Notes: generated from the letters alone by a model not told the origin. A DNA stretch of 18,269 nt from JAQICJ01 sp041686345 (GCA_041686345.1 JAWLEA010000059.1:1-18269), one strand, 5' to 3'; numbered from the stretch's first letter, positions 1 through 8,715 are shown. Made by a program: numbers and translations.

Positions 1-92
1 CTGGAATGTTTGGGTGGGCAAATAGGGGGATAATTAGGTATATCGGGTTGGGAGGAAGAGGGGGACTTGACCTGGTCGGGTTTATTTTTATT

Positions 93-518
93 TTAACCTG
101 AGTTTTTGCATTTTTGTGCGTCACAGGCTTTAACCAGATCAACGCACTTTGCATTGTAGCATTTTTCACAAGTTGGAGTTATGCCGTTCATGCATTTTAA
201 AAAGCATTTTTCCTCTATACATGCCTTTAACTTATTGAAGGGATCTACAGCTGAAGGACAGGCTTGTTTGATACAACGGGCGGAACAATGTCGCATGCAG
301 GGAAGCCGCTTTAATCCACCCGGGCATTTAAGGGCACAATTCTTATTGCATAAACCAGTTTCACTGCAATCTATACCGGTTTCACTGGTAATTTCAGGTT
401 CAGCTGGATTCATGACAGCATAAACATAATAACCCCCTACTCCAACAATCAGCAAAATCAATAGTATTGCTATGCCAATGAGGATTTTCTTCTTTTTTGA
501 TTGTTTTGTTTCTGTCAT
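93..518 (-). CDS. Membrane-anchored protein with 16 cysteines, function unknown
   Basis: I do not recognise the family. The 141-residue protein has a short Lys-rich N-terminus (about 1-11), one strong membrane helix (about 12-35) and then an extracytoplasmic domain. That domain holds 16 cysteines in about 90 residues, often spaced C-x3-C-x3-C, an even number suited to eight disulfides or to metal binding. The start at 518 is chosen because an AGGAG ribosome site sits six bases before this ATG; the reading frame stays open to a TTG at 557 with no comparable site. There is no lipobox, so the protein is probably held by an uncleaved N-terminal anchor with the Cys-rich part in the periplasm. The next gene upstream on this strand also encodes a Cys-rich exported protein, 195 bases away, so they may be functionally related; that is inference. 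The coding call is solid, the function is open. Confidence 0.85.
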   Translation of the reverse strand: MTETKQSKKKKILIGIAILLILLIVGVGGYYVYAVMNPAEPEITSETGIDCSETGLCNKNCALKCPGGLKRLPCMRHCSARCIKQACPSAVDPFNKLKACIEEKCFLKCMNGITPTCEKCYNAKCVDLVKACDAQKCKNSG

Positions 519-656
519 GCCAAACTCCTGCAAACCAGATATTTTATTCTTGTTCAAATAAAGAGATATTCCCCCATAACTTAGCTCTTGTCAATAAGGC
601 TTCTGTCTTAAAATTGCTCTAGCATTTTCCAAGTAATTTGAAACTTGGATATCTTG

Positions 657-704
657 TATTTAGTTCCAGACGATGACCTTCCTTTTTGGTATGGGAACTA
701 TTTA
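657..704 (-). repeat. Intergenic repeat, GGAAGGTCATC-core type, copy 1
   Basis: Arms TAGTTCC (661-667) and GGAACTA (694-700) enclose the core GATGACCTTCCTTT (672-685). The same 14-base core occurs exactly, on the other strand, at 8733-8746, and with one change at 18047-18060, each time between similar arms. It lies ten bases past the end of the lipoprotein gene, in the gap before the Cys-rich membrane protein gene. Confidence 0.7.
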
Positions 705-713
705 GGATGGAAA

Positions 714-1640
714 CTAATTTACCGGGGAAACAACGCAGGTGCCTTTTTTGCATTTTGGAACAGTTTTCACTGGTGGGGCACAACTATATTTAGGACAGCG
801 TTTTGGCCGTTTCTTTGATAAAAATGATTTTAAACTTCTAGCTCCTTTTTTATTGATCGGCCAAGTTCCGCAAGTTCCGCAATAACCACCATTGAATTTT
901 ACTTGCTTGATTATTTTTGTACAATCTGAATTTCTTCTGCAGGAACAGTAACTTTTTTTTAAAATCTCAATCTCCGGATTACATGCTCTTTCATTCTTTT
1001 TCAACCACGGGTGTCGAGAGTTGTCACTGTCAGGATCAATATGTTGGGGTGCTGATTTCGATAAATATCTTAATCTAACCATCATTAAACCTGGAAAGAA
1101 TTTTGTCTCCACCTCCTGATCACCACAATAAAATTCTTTTACTTGCGAGTCCTCAATAATTTCCTGATTTGTGGCCAAATATTTTTGGGGAACTTTGAAT
1201 GAAAATGGTTTAAAGATATCATTTCCGACTTTATACTTTTTATCCACATTCTTTCTAGATGGGTTTACAAAATGGATTTTTATCATTCTACCCTTGTACT
1301 TTGTCGGTGAAATTACTTGAAACTGTGCCAAAGCATCTTTTTTTCCGCTTTTCTTATTCTTCTTTTTTTCAGGTAGGTAATGAGAACGATACTTGCTTAA
1401 TCTTACAGTAACTTTGATTGTTTCTTCTGCAGATAACTTTTCGGTGCTTATAATTTTACCCCCATTTTTTTCAGCACTATCCCCTGGATTTTTTTGAACT
1501 TCAGTCTCGTTTTCTCCTGTTTTCACTTTTTCGGTTTCAGGGTGGTATTTACTGTTTTTGTTCTCTTTATTTGCAGCACAGGCTGATACCAAAAACAAGG
1601 ACGTAAAAACTAATGTTTTGCAAAATGTTTTTAATTTCAT
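714..1640 (-). CDS. Lipoprotein with a Cys-rich C-terminal domain
   Basis: This is a 308-residue exported protein with an N-terminal signal peptide ending in the lipobox VSAC, so C21 would be lipidated and the protein anchored in the outer or inner membrane. Residues about 22-80 are Lys/Glu/Asn-rich and probably disordered. The middle part is beta-like with no recognised domain. The last roughly 90 residues carry ten cysteines in a CxC-x5-DC...YCGTCG...INKKG...RC-x4-SC pattern. It resembles the C-terminal domains of secreted lipoproteins I recall from Myxococcota and related bacteria (DxDC...CGxC...N...C...CAP...G-C), whose function is not known to me. The ATG at 1640 is preceded by GGAG ten bases upstream. 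It is transcribed away from the repeat protein gene at 1745, so the 104 bases between them should hold divergent promoters. Lipoprotein assignment is firm, role unknown. Confidence 0.85.
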   Translation of the reverse strand: MKLKTFCKTLVFTSLFLVSACAANKENKNSKYHPETEKVKTGENETEVQKNPGDSAEKNGGKIISTEKLSAEETIKVTVRLSKYRSHYLPEKKKNKKSGKKDALAQFQVISPTKYKGRMIKIHFVNPSRKNVDKKYKVGNDIFKPFSFKVPQKYLATNQEIIEDSQVKEFYCGDQEVETKFFPGLMMVRLRYLSKSAPQHIDPDSDNSRHPWLKKNERACNPEIEILKKSYCSCRRNSDCTKIIKQVKFNGGYCGTCGTWPINKKGARSLKSFLSKKRPKRCPKYSCAPPVKTVPKCKKGTCVVSPVN

Positions 1641-1660
1641 AAAATATATTCTCCATATTA

Positions 1661-1701
1661 TTTAGGTTCCCTCCCAGAATGGGGGTTTTTGTGGGAACTA
1701 C
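1661..1701 (+). repeat. Intergenic repeat, TCCCAGAATGGGGG-core type, copy 1
   Basis: Arms TAGGTTCC (1663-1670) and GGAACTA (1694-1700) enclose TCCCAGAATGGGGG (1672-1685), identical over 14 bases to the reverse strand at 8861-8874 and 8908-8921. The core folds as CTCCCA-GAA-TGGGGG followed by TTTTT, so on the plus strand it looks like a short intrinsic terminator or attenuator in the leader of the helical-repeat gene. It also contains the ATG at 1679, which argues against that start. Confidence 0.65.
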
Positions 1702-1744
1702 TCAGTTCTCATCTAATCAACTATTTGCCCGAAAGATTTCTAAA

Positions 1745-3829
1745 ATGAACAATAAAAATTGGTTTTATATTCATCCCCACGTAAAAGCTTTGTGGCTTAA
1801 TCGCCTTGGCAAAACGAGCAACCTGCATATTGCCGGTATATTATCAACAATAATCGAAAATGTTGATGCCCACAAATTAATTGAATCAGGTGCGGTAAGT
1901 TATATTGATTTTACCTGCAATCCTACTCAACTTCATAGTAATGAAACTGCTTTACTGGCTTCAGGTCAAAAAGACCTGCTGCACAAAATTGCTCTGGAAA
2001 AAGAAGAACTCGGTCTTGAATCACCAAACATTTATGAAGCCTGTCTCCACTTGACAACCGGAGAATATCGCCGGGTTCGCCAAACAATACTTAAAATCAT
2101 AAATATGGAAAAACACTTGGACAAAAACCATCTCCTTGCTCTCAAAACAGCCAAAGCCGATGAACAAACAATCCACAAACTTCTGGATAAAATGGTCAGT
2201 GACAGCTATGAAACTATAGATCTGCTTGATTGTGCCAAGTTATACTATTTTATTTTCCAAGACCAGAAAAAAGCTCTCAACCTGCTCAAGCATGCTGCCA
2301 AACAAGCATATTGCACAGAAGATTACATTGAGTGTGCCCGCTGTTTCATTCATCTTGCCGACGATATGGAGGCAGGCCAAAAATATCGGCATAAGGCCAT
2401 CAGTGAAAAAGATCCATATTTCTGGTTTGTTCTTGCTCGTCTATCCAAAATTTACTGCAACGAAGACATGGTTGTAATCCGCTGTCTCCGGATAGCTGAA
2501 AAACTGCCCGAATATTACACTCCCAATGAATGTGCATCCGAATGGATCAATCTTCTTAACCTCAAAAAAAAGGTTGACCGTTGCTACAACGCATTGCTGG
2601 AACCTGAAACTTTTGAGGAAGCACTTGATTACTGCCGTAATTATCACCATCTTACAGACAAAATTAACATTTCTCGAATTTACCTCAACGAAGCTGAAGA
2701 ACTGGTTTCACATCCTTTTAATTATTATCAACTGGCCCAATATTGGAAAGATTACTGTCATGATCCCGACAAAGCTCAAGAATCGCTTTTAAAATATGAA
2801 GAATTTTGTCTTGACCCGGAAAACTTCTGCACAGCCGCCAAAGGCTGGACAACTATAAGCGACAACAAAAAAGCAACTGTTCGCTGTCTCTCTATTGCTC
2901 AGGACGAAGCCAAAAACAATGAAAACTGGCTCCAAGTAGCCAAGTACTGGGTAGAATTACTCGATTACAAACCTCAAGCCCGTTTCTGCCTGGAAAAAAT
3001 GCTTGAAAAAAAAACCTCCAATCTGAAGTATATCGAAGCTGCCAAATTAAGCATCCGTTATTTGAAAGATAAGCAAACTGCCCGACATTACTTTGAACAA
3101 GCTGAAAAATGCAGTAAAAATCCGGTTCACTGGATTCGCAATGCTCACTTCAGTTATTCTTTTCTGAAGATGCCCCAACGAGCCCGCAACTGCTTGCTTT
3201 CGGGTGAAAAGGTGGTCATGCGTCGCAAAAACTGGTCCCAGTTGGCTCAAACCTGGCTGGAGCTTTTTACTGATAAAAACAGGGCTTTGAAATGCATGAA
3301 ACAGCTGGAAAAAACCAATTTCGAATTTTATGATTGGCTGGAAACGGCCGAATATTATCACGATATTTTTAACGATAAAATTCAGATGCAACTTTGTTTC
3401 AAACAAGCCAGAAATTTGGCTGAGACAACTTCCGAGATAAATACGATTCTAGAAAAAGAACAGGATTTTATCGTAACTCCCCAGAACTTTAAAAACAATC
3501 TGCTGCAACTCCAAAACACCGCATCTACATGCGGTGAATTCCTGTCCCTCGCACGAGCTTGGAATAAAACCACTGACAACAATGAAAAAATTGAATTTTG
3601 CCTGAATAAAGCCGGAGAACTGGCTGAAATTGGCTGGGATCATAAAGAACTTGCCCTGGCTTGGACAGAACTTGGCAACAACAAAAAAGCAATAAAACAC
3701 CGTGCTTTGGCCCAGGAACTTGATCCAGGTACTAGTTGGGAGGATCTGGAAAATACCAACGATGAACCGAGATGGTTTGCGGACGACATACTTTTCAATG
3801 ATGAGGAAAACCCTGAACCTGATGATTGA
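1745..3829 (+). CDS. Cytoplasmic TPR-like helical-repeat protein
   Basis: The protein has 694 residues from the ATG at 1745. The frame remains open to an ATG at 1679, but that codon lies inside a repeated intergenic hairpin (1661-1701), so I prefer the later start. Neither has a strong ribosome site. There is no signal peptide or membrane helix. After an N-terminal helical region of about 170 residues come roughly 14 units of 32-36 residues with the consensus W-x2-A-x2-W-x3-L-x-D-x3-A-x2-C-L-x2-A-E, a two-helix pattern like TPR or Sel1 repeats. The C-terminus ends in an acidic tail (DDEENPEPDD-like composition). Such alpha-solenoids generally act as protein-binding scaffolds; the partner here is unknown. 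It converges on sbcC with 79 bases between stops, in which I see no convincing terminator. Coding status is certain, function inferred only at fold level. Confidence 0.85.
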   Translation: MNNKNWFYIHPHVKALWLNRLGKTSNLHIAGILSTIIENVDAHKLIESGAVSYIDFTCNPTQLHSNETALLASGQKDLLHKIALEKEELGLESPNIYEACLHLTTGEYRRVRQTILKIINMEKHLDKNHLLALKTAKADEQTIHKLLDKMVSDSYETIDLLDCAKLYYFIFQDQKKALNLLKHAAKQAYCTEDYIECARCFIHLADDMEAGQKYRHKAISEKDPYFWFVLARLSKIYCNEDMVVIRCLRIAEKLPEYYTPNECASEWINLLNLKKKVDRCYNALLEPETFEEALDYCRNYHHLTDKINISRIYLNEAEELVSHPFNYYQLAQYWKDYCHDPDKAQESLLKYEEFCLDPENFCTAAKGWTTISDNKKATVRCLSIAQDEAKNNENWLQVAKYWVELLDYKPQARFCLEKMLEKKTSNLKYIEAAKLSIRYLKDKQTARHYFEQAEKCSKNPVHWIRNAHFSYSFLKMPQRARNCLLSGEKVVMRRKNWSQLAQTWLELFTDKNRALKCMKQLEKTNFEFYDWLETAEYYHDIFNDKIQMQLCFKQARNLAETTSEINTILEKEQDFIVTPQNFKNNLLQLQNTASTCGEFLSLARAWNKTTDNNEKIEFCLNKAGELAEIGWDHKELALAWTELGNNKKAIKHRALAQELDPGTSWEDLENTNDEPRWFADDILFNDEENPEPDD

Positions 3830-3908
3830 ATTATGATGATTATTGAAAACACACCTGTGCTTATCCGGAAAATTTCTTGCAACCAGAGCTCCTCCGACTC
3901 GTCTTAAC

Positions 3909-6900
3909 CTACTTACTTCCAACCCGCTGGCAACCCGGTCCCCTCAAAACAGATTTGCCCCCTGTCTTGGGAATTATATTGATCTGAGCCGGGATTCTTT
4001 CTTTTAACGCCTGTACGTGGGAAATAATTCCGATAAGTTTATTCTCTTGATGCAAACTGGCCAGAGCATTCAAGGCTTTTTGCAAATTTTCTTCATCCAA
4101 AGTTCCAAACCCTTCATCCAAAAACAGAGAATCTACTCGAACATTCTGACTGGACATCTGGGAAAGTCCCAATGCCAGTGCCAAACTAACAATAAAACTC
4201 TCGCCTCCGGACAAATTCTTTGTGCTTCTGATCTCTCCATCCTGAAACCGATCATATACATTTAATTCCAGCGGATTTTTCTCGTCTCTGACCAGAATAT
4301 AGCGCTCTATAATTTGTTTCAACTGATGATTTGCCTGATTAACTACAATCTGAAAGGTGAGACCCTGGGCAAATCTGCGGTAGTTTTTTCCGTCCGCTGA
4401 ACCAATAAGATTATCCAATTTACCCCATTTACGCCATTCCTTCACTTGAGCATCTATTTTTTCCTGTTCCTCAGCTATTTTTTCCAGAGCCTTTTCATTA
4501 TCGTCCAATTGCTTGTTCAACAGAGAAATTTCCCTAATCAATTCCTCGAGCTTTTTCTTCTTCTCAGGTAGTCTTTTCTCCAATTCTGCCAAATCAACTT
4601 CCGGAAGTTCTTTTTCTCTCTCTTCTTTCAATTTTTGCTTTTTATCATCCAATCTGGTTTGCAAGCGGGTACGCTTCTCCTTGAAATTTTCCAATTCTTT
4701 TTTAATGCTATCCCTCGCCTCAGAGGACATTCGAGCTTCTAAAAATTCACTCTCACCGGCAAATCCCTGCTTGACCATATTATCTTTAAACTTTTTCTCG
4801 GCCTTAAGTAATTCCGGGGTACGCTTGGCAATTCTTTTTTCCAAGTCGATTATGGAATTTTTAACTTTACTTAACTTGTTGCGAGCCTGATTCAATGATT
4901 CTCTGGCATTTCTTTCATCCTTTTCGGACTTCTCGATCAGTTTTTCCAGAAGCTTTTCTTCGGTGTCCGGATCTTTTTCTCCATAATTATCCCGTCGCTC
5001 TTTCCAAAGTTTTTTGAGATTTGCTTTCAACTCGCCAAGAGATTTCTGCTTTTCTTTCAAGCTGTTGCGATCTTTGGAAATATTATTTTCCATGTTTTTC
5101 AACTTGATAACCAACTCTCCCTTTATCTTTTCCAGCTCTCTTTTCAATTTATCCTGCTGTTTCCACTTTTCCAGTCTGCCTTTCAAATTATCCAGCAAGG
5201 AAGTCACCTCTTCGCTGATTTCCTTGATTCCATATTTTTTTAGTTTTTTCAGAATACTGTCTTGAGCCAACTGCAAAGACTTTTTCTTTTTATCAACAAT
5301 TTCAACAGACCCCTTTATCTGATTTTCAATATTTACTTTTTTGTTTTCAACCTCGAGTTTTTGTTTTTCCTGTTCATTTTGAGCTGCAACCAGTCCGCTC
5401 AATTTCTCTTTCGACTTGCCAATTTCTTTTTGTAATTTTTCAATGCTTTCAATATTTTTTGCGATTCTGTCGATTTTTTTGGCTATTTGACCACCATCAG
5501 AAATACTTTCTCCCACCAGAGGATGTTGTTTGGAACCACATAAGGGACAGGGTTTTCCCTCTACCAGTTTTTTCCTCGCTTCCTCATAATCCAGAATATT
5601 TTCTATTGTTGCTTTTTTTTCAATCAACTTGTCTTTATCTTTGCGCAAATCCTCCAGTGAATTTTCTTTTACCAGTTTTTGCAACTTATTTTCTTTTGCC
5701 TCTGTTTTTTTCTCCGACTTTTTTATTGCCAGCCTGTGAGTTTCCAATTTTTTGATGCTGCTCCTGAATTCTTGCTCAACAACTACCAGATCTTTTTTCA
5801 ATTCCTCTGTCTTCTTATTTTCTTCAGCCAATTCTGCTTCCACTGATGAAATATTTTCGAATTTTTCCTTAATGCCGCTGAACTCATCTCCCAAAGTTGC
5901 ATCAACAGAATTATTTTTAAGATAAGCTTTTGTTTTACTCAGATTATTCTGATTTTTCCCCAGCTTTGCCTGAACTTTTTGCTTCAACTTTTCCAGCTTT
6001 TTCAGTGCATTTTCGATTTTTTCGCATTCTTTACTGATTTCCTGTACCGCATTCTTTTTGCTATTGATTTTCTGATCCAACAAGCGCATCTTGCTGATTG
6101 CTTCACGATTTTTTTTACTCTCAACTCGAACTTCTTCAACTTGTTTTTCGGATTTGTTCAACTCCACCTTGGTCTGCTGAACCCGCAGCTTTAGTTTGGG
6201 CAGTTTTTTATTTTCATCTGCAAGCTGTTTTTTGTCTTCCTGCTGGTCTTTTTCAAATTGCTTGAAACGAGCATGATCACTTTCAAGCCGCGCAGCCTTT
6301 TCCGCTATTTCCAGCCTCTTCTTTCGAGGTTCAAACAGGGAAAAATCTTCCTTCATTTTTGTATATTCACTTTGGGTGTTTTTAATTTCCTTTTTCAATT
6401 GAATAATCTTTTTGAGCAATCCGATATTCCGCTCAATCTTTTCAACTTTTTTTTCCACCTCTTGTTTTTTCTTCATTTTTTCTTTGATATTATTACCAAT
6501 CTTCTCTTTATCTTCAGGGGAAAGTATCTCGATTCCTCCTTTAATTCTTTCCAATTCTTCTTTCTTCAACTTCTCTGTTTTAGCACGCTCAAATACATGT
6601 TTGGAAATTTCCGCATAAATTCCTGTACCGGTAATTTCTTCCAGTATTTTTGCCTTTTCATCATTATCAGCTTTGAGGAAAGTATCGAATTTGCCCTGAG
6701 CAAGAAGCACAGAGCGGGTGAATCTGTCAAAATCCATCCCGGTAATTTCTGGAATTTTCTTTTCAATAACACTGAGTTTCGTGGAAATTGGCTCTCCGGT
6801 TCCTACTTCCCATAATTCCCTCAATCGCTGAGTTAAATTACCGTCCAATTTATTATAAGCACGATTTTGCGACCACTTGGCACAATAAATACTATCCCCG

Positions 6901-7160
6901 GCTTTAAACACAACCTCTGCCGAACAATGGGCGGTATTACGAGACATGAGTTCATTTTCCGTTTTGCTGACCTTGGATAAGCGCGGAGTCTGATCATACA
7001 ATGCCAGACAAATTGCATCAAGAATAGTGGATTTGCCGGCTCCGGTAGGTCCGGTGATGGCAAATATTCCGTTGGTCTCATATTCGGGATCAGTAAAATC
7101 GATTTTCCATTTTCCATAAAGTGAATTCAGATTTTCAAATTCAAGTTGCAATATCTTCAT
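3909..7160 (-). CDS. sbcC: Exonuclease subunit SbcC (SMC-like ATPase)
   Basis: This is the ATPase subunit of the SbcCD (bacterial Mre11-Rad50) complex, which cleaves DNA hairpins and processes blocked double-strand ends in the cytoplasm. At 1083 residues it matches the family (E. coli about 1048). The N-terminal ATPase half has Walker A GPTGAGKST at 37-45. Long coiled coils run from about 190 to 880, interrupted by the zinc hook CPLCG with C538 and C541. The C-terminal half has the ABC signature LSGGES (S984) and Walker B FLDEG (D1015, E1016). All key motifs are intact. The ATG at 7160 follows a GAGG ribosome site and lies 58 bases after the sbcD stop, so the two are probably one transcript. 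The coiled-coil coding stretch is very Lys/Glu-rich, which creates long spurious antisense reading frames. Confidence 0.98.
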   Translation of the reverse strand: MKILQLEFENLNSLYGKWKIDFTDPEYETNGIFAITGPTGAGKSTILDAICLALYDQTPRLSKVSKTENELMSRNTAHCSAEVVFKAGDSIYCAKWSQNRAYNKLDGNLTQRLRELWEVGTGEPISTKLSVIEKKIPEITGMDFDRFTRSVLLAQGKFDTFLKADNDEKAKILEEITGTGIYAEISKHVFERAKTEKLKKEELERIKGGIEILSPEDKEKIGNNIKEKMKKKQEVEKKVEKIERNIGLLKKIIQLKKEIKNTQSEYTKMKEDFSLFEPRKKRLEIAEKAARLESDHARFKQFEKDQQEDKKQLADENKKLPKLKLRVQQTKVELNKSEKQVEEVRVESKKNREAISKMRLLDQKINSKKNAVQEISKECEKIENALKKLEKLKQKVQAKLGKNQNNLSKTKAYLKNNSVDATLGDEFSGIKEKFENISSVEAELAEENKKTEELKKDLVVVEQEFRSSIKKLETHRLAIKKSEKKTEAKENKLQKLVKENSLEDLRKDKDKLIEKKATIENILDYEEARKKLVEGKPCPLCGSKQHPLVGESISDGGQIAKKIDRIAKNIESIEKLQKEIGKSKEKLSGLVAAQNEQEKQKLEVENKKVNIENQIKGSVEIVDKKKKSLQLAQDSILKKLKKYGIKEISEEVTSLLDNLKGRLEKWKQQDKLKRELEKIKGELVIKLKNMENNISKDRNSLKEKQKSLGELKANLKKLWKERRDNYGEKDPDTEEKLLEKLIEKSEKDERNARESLNQARNKLSKVKNSIIDLEKRIAKRTPELLKAEKKFKDNMVKQGFAGESEFLEARMSSEARDSIKKELENFKEKRTRLQTRLDDKKQKLKEEREKELPEVDLAELEKRLPEKKKKLEELIREISLLNKQLDDNEKALEKIAEEQEKIDAQVKEWRKWGKLDNLIGSADGKNYRRFAQGLTFQIVVNQANHQLKQIIERYILVRDEKNPLELNVYDRFQDGEIRSTKNLSGGESFIVSLALALGLSQMSSQNVRVDSLFLDEGFGTLDEENLQKALNALASLHQENKLIGIISHVQALKERIPAQINIIPKTGGKSVLRGPGCQRVGSK

Positions 7161-7218
7161 ATTATTTTTCCTCTTGTTTGTTTCAACTACCTCGGTAACA
7201 ATTTACACCAAAAAATTG

Positions 7219-8460
7219 CTATTCCGCATTAGTGTCACTTTCATGGATTTCTTGAACGATTTCCCGATAGCACAAACTCAACTCTTTGCGCTCCTGCTCA
7301 TCCATATCTTCCTTATCCAGCTTTTTCCGGAAAACCTGAAAAACGCCTAATTCTTCAAGAGTTTCTACCTTTTCCGTCAGTTTCAGAAATCTTTCTTCCC
7401 GGGCACGATTCTGAATCTTCAGAATTTCCAACTTGCTGTCCTGGATAGCTTTTTCCAGCTCCTCGCGAAGATATTTGGATGAATCTTTACCAGTAAACTC
7501 AATTTCCAGCCAAGCCTCGCTGCCGGCATGCTTCAACTGGTTAATCTGGTCAACAATCTCTTCCGAATCCCCTGATATTTGCTTAAGCTCCTGAAAAACA
7601 GGCACCTTTAATTTAGAAACTTGAGGCTTATTTTCAGCAAACTCCACTATCAATACTATTTTTTGCTGGCTTGATTCGTTGAAACCCATGGGGAGAGGAG
7701 AACCGCTATAACGAAAGTGTTCTTTACCTCCTGCATTCTGAGGCACATGCAGATGACCCAGGGCCAGATAGTCAATTTCCTCTGGAAAGAGCTTTTGTTC
7801 GACGTGAACCAGCGTCCCCACATAGAGTTCTCTGACACCATCATTTTTGACCACTTTGCCGCCATCAGTAAAAAGATGCCCCGTGGCAATAATGGGGATC
7901 AACCTTCCTGAGCTGGATAAATACTCCTGCTGTTTTTGATGAGCCAACTGAGAAACCTCAGCATAGTGCTGCCTCAATCCCTCTATAAGTTTGGCGTTCT
8001 TGTCTTCGAAACTTTCTCCAATCTCAGCAGTGCGAATATCGCGATCCCGGAGATAAGGAACAGCTCCAACAATAGCTTCGGGCTTTCCCTGATTGTCGCG
8101 AAGTTCAAGCACCTCATCCTCAACCTTATCAGTTTTTGCTCCAACCACATGTACATTCAAAGCCTGTAGAAGTTGACGGGGAGCATTCAAAAAAGTGGGA
8201 GAATCGTGGTTGCCGCCCACGACTACAACATGACGGCAAACCGTTTGGGCCACCTTGCATAAAAATTCATAATATAATCTTTGTGCTTTGTTGCTGGGAG
8301 TACTGGTATCAAATATATCTCCGGACACCAGCAAGGCGTCAATATTGTGTTTATCCACCATCTGAACCAGCCACCCAAGAAATTTCTCAAATTCTTTGTA
8401 ACGTTTGCGCCCATAAAGAGAACGCCCCAGATGCCAGTCGGAAGTATGCAATATCTTCAT
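7219..8460 (-). CDS. sbcD: Exonuclease subunit SbcD (Mre11-like nuclease)
   Basis: This is the nuclease subunit that pairs with SbcC. It is a calcineurin-like metallophosphoesterase using two metal ions (normally Mn2+) for 3'-5' exonuclease and hairpin endonuclease activity. The phosphoesterase motifs are all visible: HTSDWHLG with D8 and H10, SGDIFD with D48, GGNHD with N84, H85 and D86, then ATGHLF and LGHLH further on. The region after about residue 280 matches the usual C-terminal capping part. Length 413 is normal (E. coli 400). The ATG at 8460 has an AAAGGA ribosome site seven bases upstream. It is the first gene of the sbcD-sbcC pair. A GTTC-N4-GAAC palindrome at 8485-8498 lies just upstream of a possible -10 box and may regulate it. 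Confidence 0.98.
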   Translation of the reverse strand: MKILHTSDWHLGRSLYGRKRYKEFEKFLGWLVQMVDKHNIDALLVSGDIFDTSTPSNKAQRLYYEFLCKVAQTVCRHVVVVGGNHDSPTFLNAPRQLLQALNVHVVGAKTDKVEDEVLELRDNQGKPEAIVGAVPYLRDRDIRTAEIGESFEDKNAKLIEGLRQHYAEVSQLAHQKQQEYLSSSGRLIPIIATGHLFTDGGKVVKNDGVRELYVGTLVHVEQKLFPEEIDYLALGHLHVPQNAGGKEHFRYSGSPLPMGFNESSQQKIVLIVEFAENKPQVSKLKVPVFQELKQISGDSEEIVDQINQLKHAGSEAWLEIEFTGKDSSKYLREELEKAIQDSKLEILKIQNRAREERFLKLTEKVETLEELGVFQVFRKKLDKEDMDEQERKELSLCYREIVQEIHESDTNAE

Positions 8461-8484
8461 AATTAATCCTTTATCATTGTATTT

Positions 8485-8498
8485 TGTTCAACTGAACG
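8485..8498. promoter_or_regulatory. GTTC-N4-GAAC palindrome upstream of sbcD (possible LexA-like operator)
   Basis: The sequence TGTTCAACTGAACG contains the perfect inverted repeat GTTCA-AC-TGAAC, 25 bases before the sbcD ATG. On the sbcD strand a TACAAT at 8476-8481 could be a -10 box, which would place the palindrome between -10 and -35. I recall TGTTC-N4-GAACA as the LexA site described for Verrucomicrobia; this differs only at the last base. A repair operon is a plausible SOS target, but no lexA gene is in the window. Confidence 0.35.
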
Positions 8499-8582
8499 GG
8501 AACTAACTTAAACTTTTTCCAAAATAAACTCAAGGCAACTTCAGCTAACCTCAAATCACAACTTCAAATATTTTATTCAGGT

Positions 8583-8604
8583 TGAGGACCATATAATGAC
8601 CCTC
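8583..8604 (+). repeat. 22-base intergenic motif, copy 1
   Basis: The motif TGAGGACC-ATATAA-TGACCCTC matches the reverse complement of 17588-17609 at 21 of 22 bases. It is partly palindromic (GGNCC...ATATA...GACC). It is flanked by ATTTTATT (8570-8577) and its exact complement AATAAAAT (8608-8615), which could extend a hairpin. It may be a regulator site or another small repeat. Confidence 0.6.
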
Positions 8605-8715
8605 CAAAATAAAATCCATAAGATAGATTCAATAATACCTAATACTCTACATAGAAGTTGACTTTTTAACTGTGGTTATTAAGTTAAGGTTTGAATTCAT
8701 TTTTTTAACAAACTA

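Noticed and set aside
628..649. Inverted repeat TCCAAGT-N8-ACTTGGA between the first two genes
   Set aside because: It has a 7-bp AT-rich stem, an 8-base loop and no T-run on either strand; too weak to call a terminator, and such repeats are expected by chance in AT-rich gaps.
3830..3908. Possible bidirectional terminator between the convergent genes
   Set aside because: Only tiny palindromes (such as CACACCTGTG) were found, with no stem and T-run combination.
3449..3922. Minus-strand reading frame of 157 codons over the end of the helical-repeat gene
   Set aside because: The plus-strand gene has clear repeats throughout this stretch; the antisense frame has no ribosome site or recognisable domain.
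6258..6815. Long plus-strand reading frame opposite sbcC, Phe/Leu-rich and membrane-like
   Set aside because: It is the complement of Lys/Glu-rich coiled-coil codons of sbcC, which has every family motif intact on the other strand; the hydrophobic look is an artefact.
8657..8684. TTGACT as a -35 box for the efflux operon
   Set aside because: No acceptable -10 hexamer lies 16-18 bases downstream, and it is about 300 bases from the first gene.
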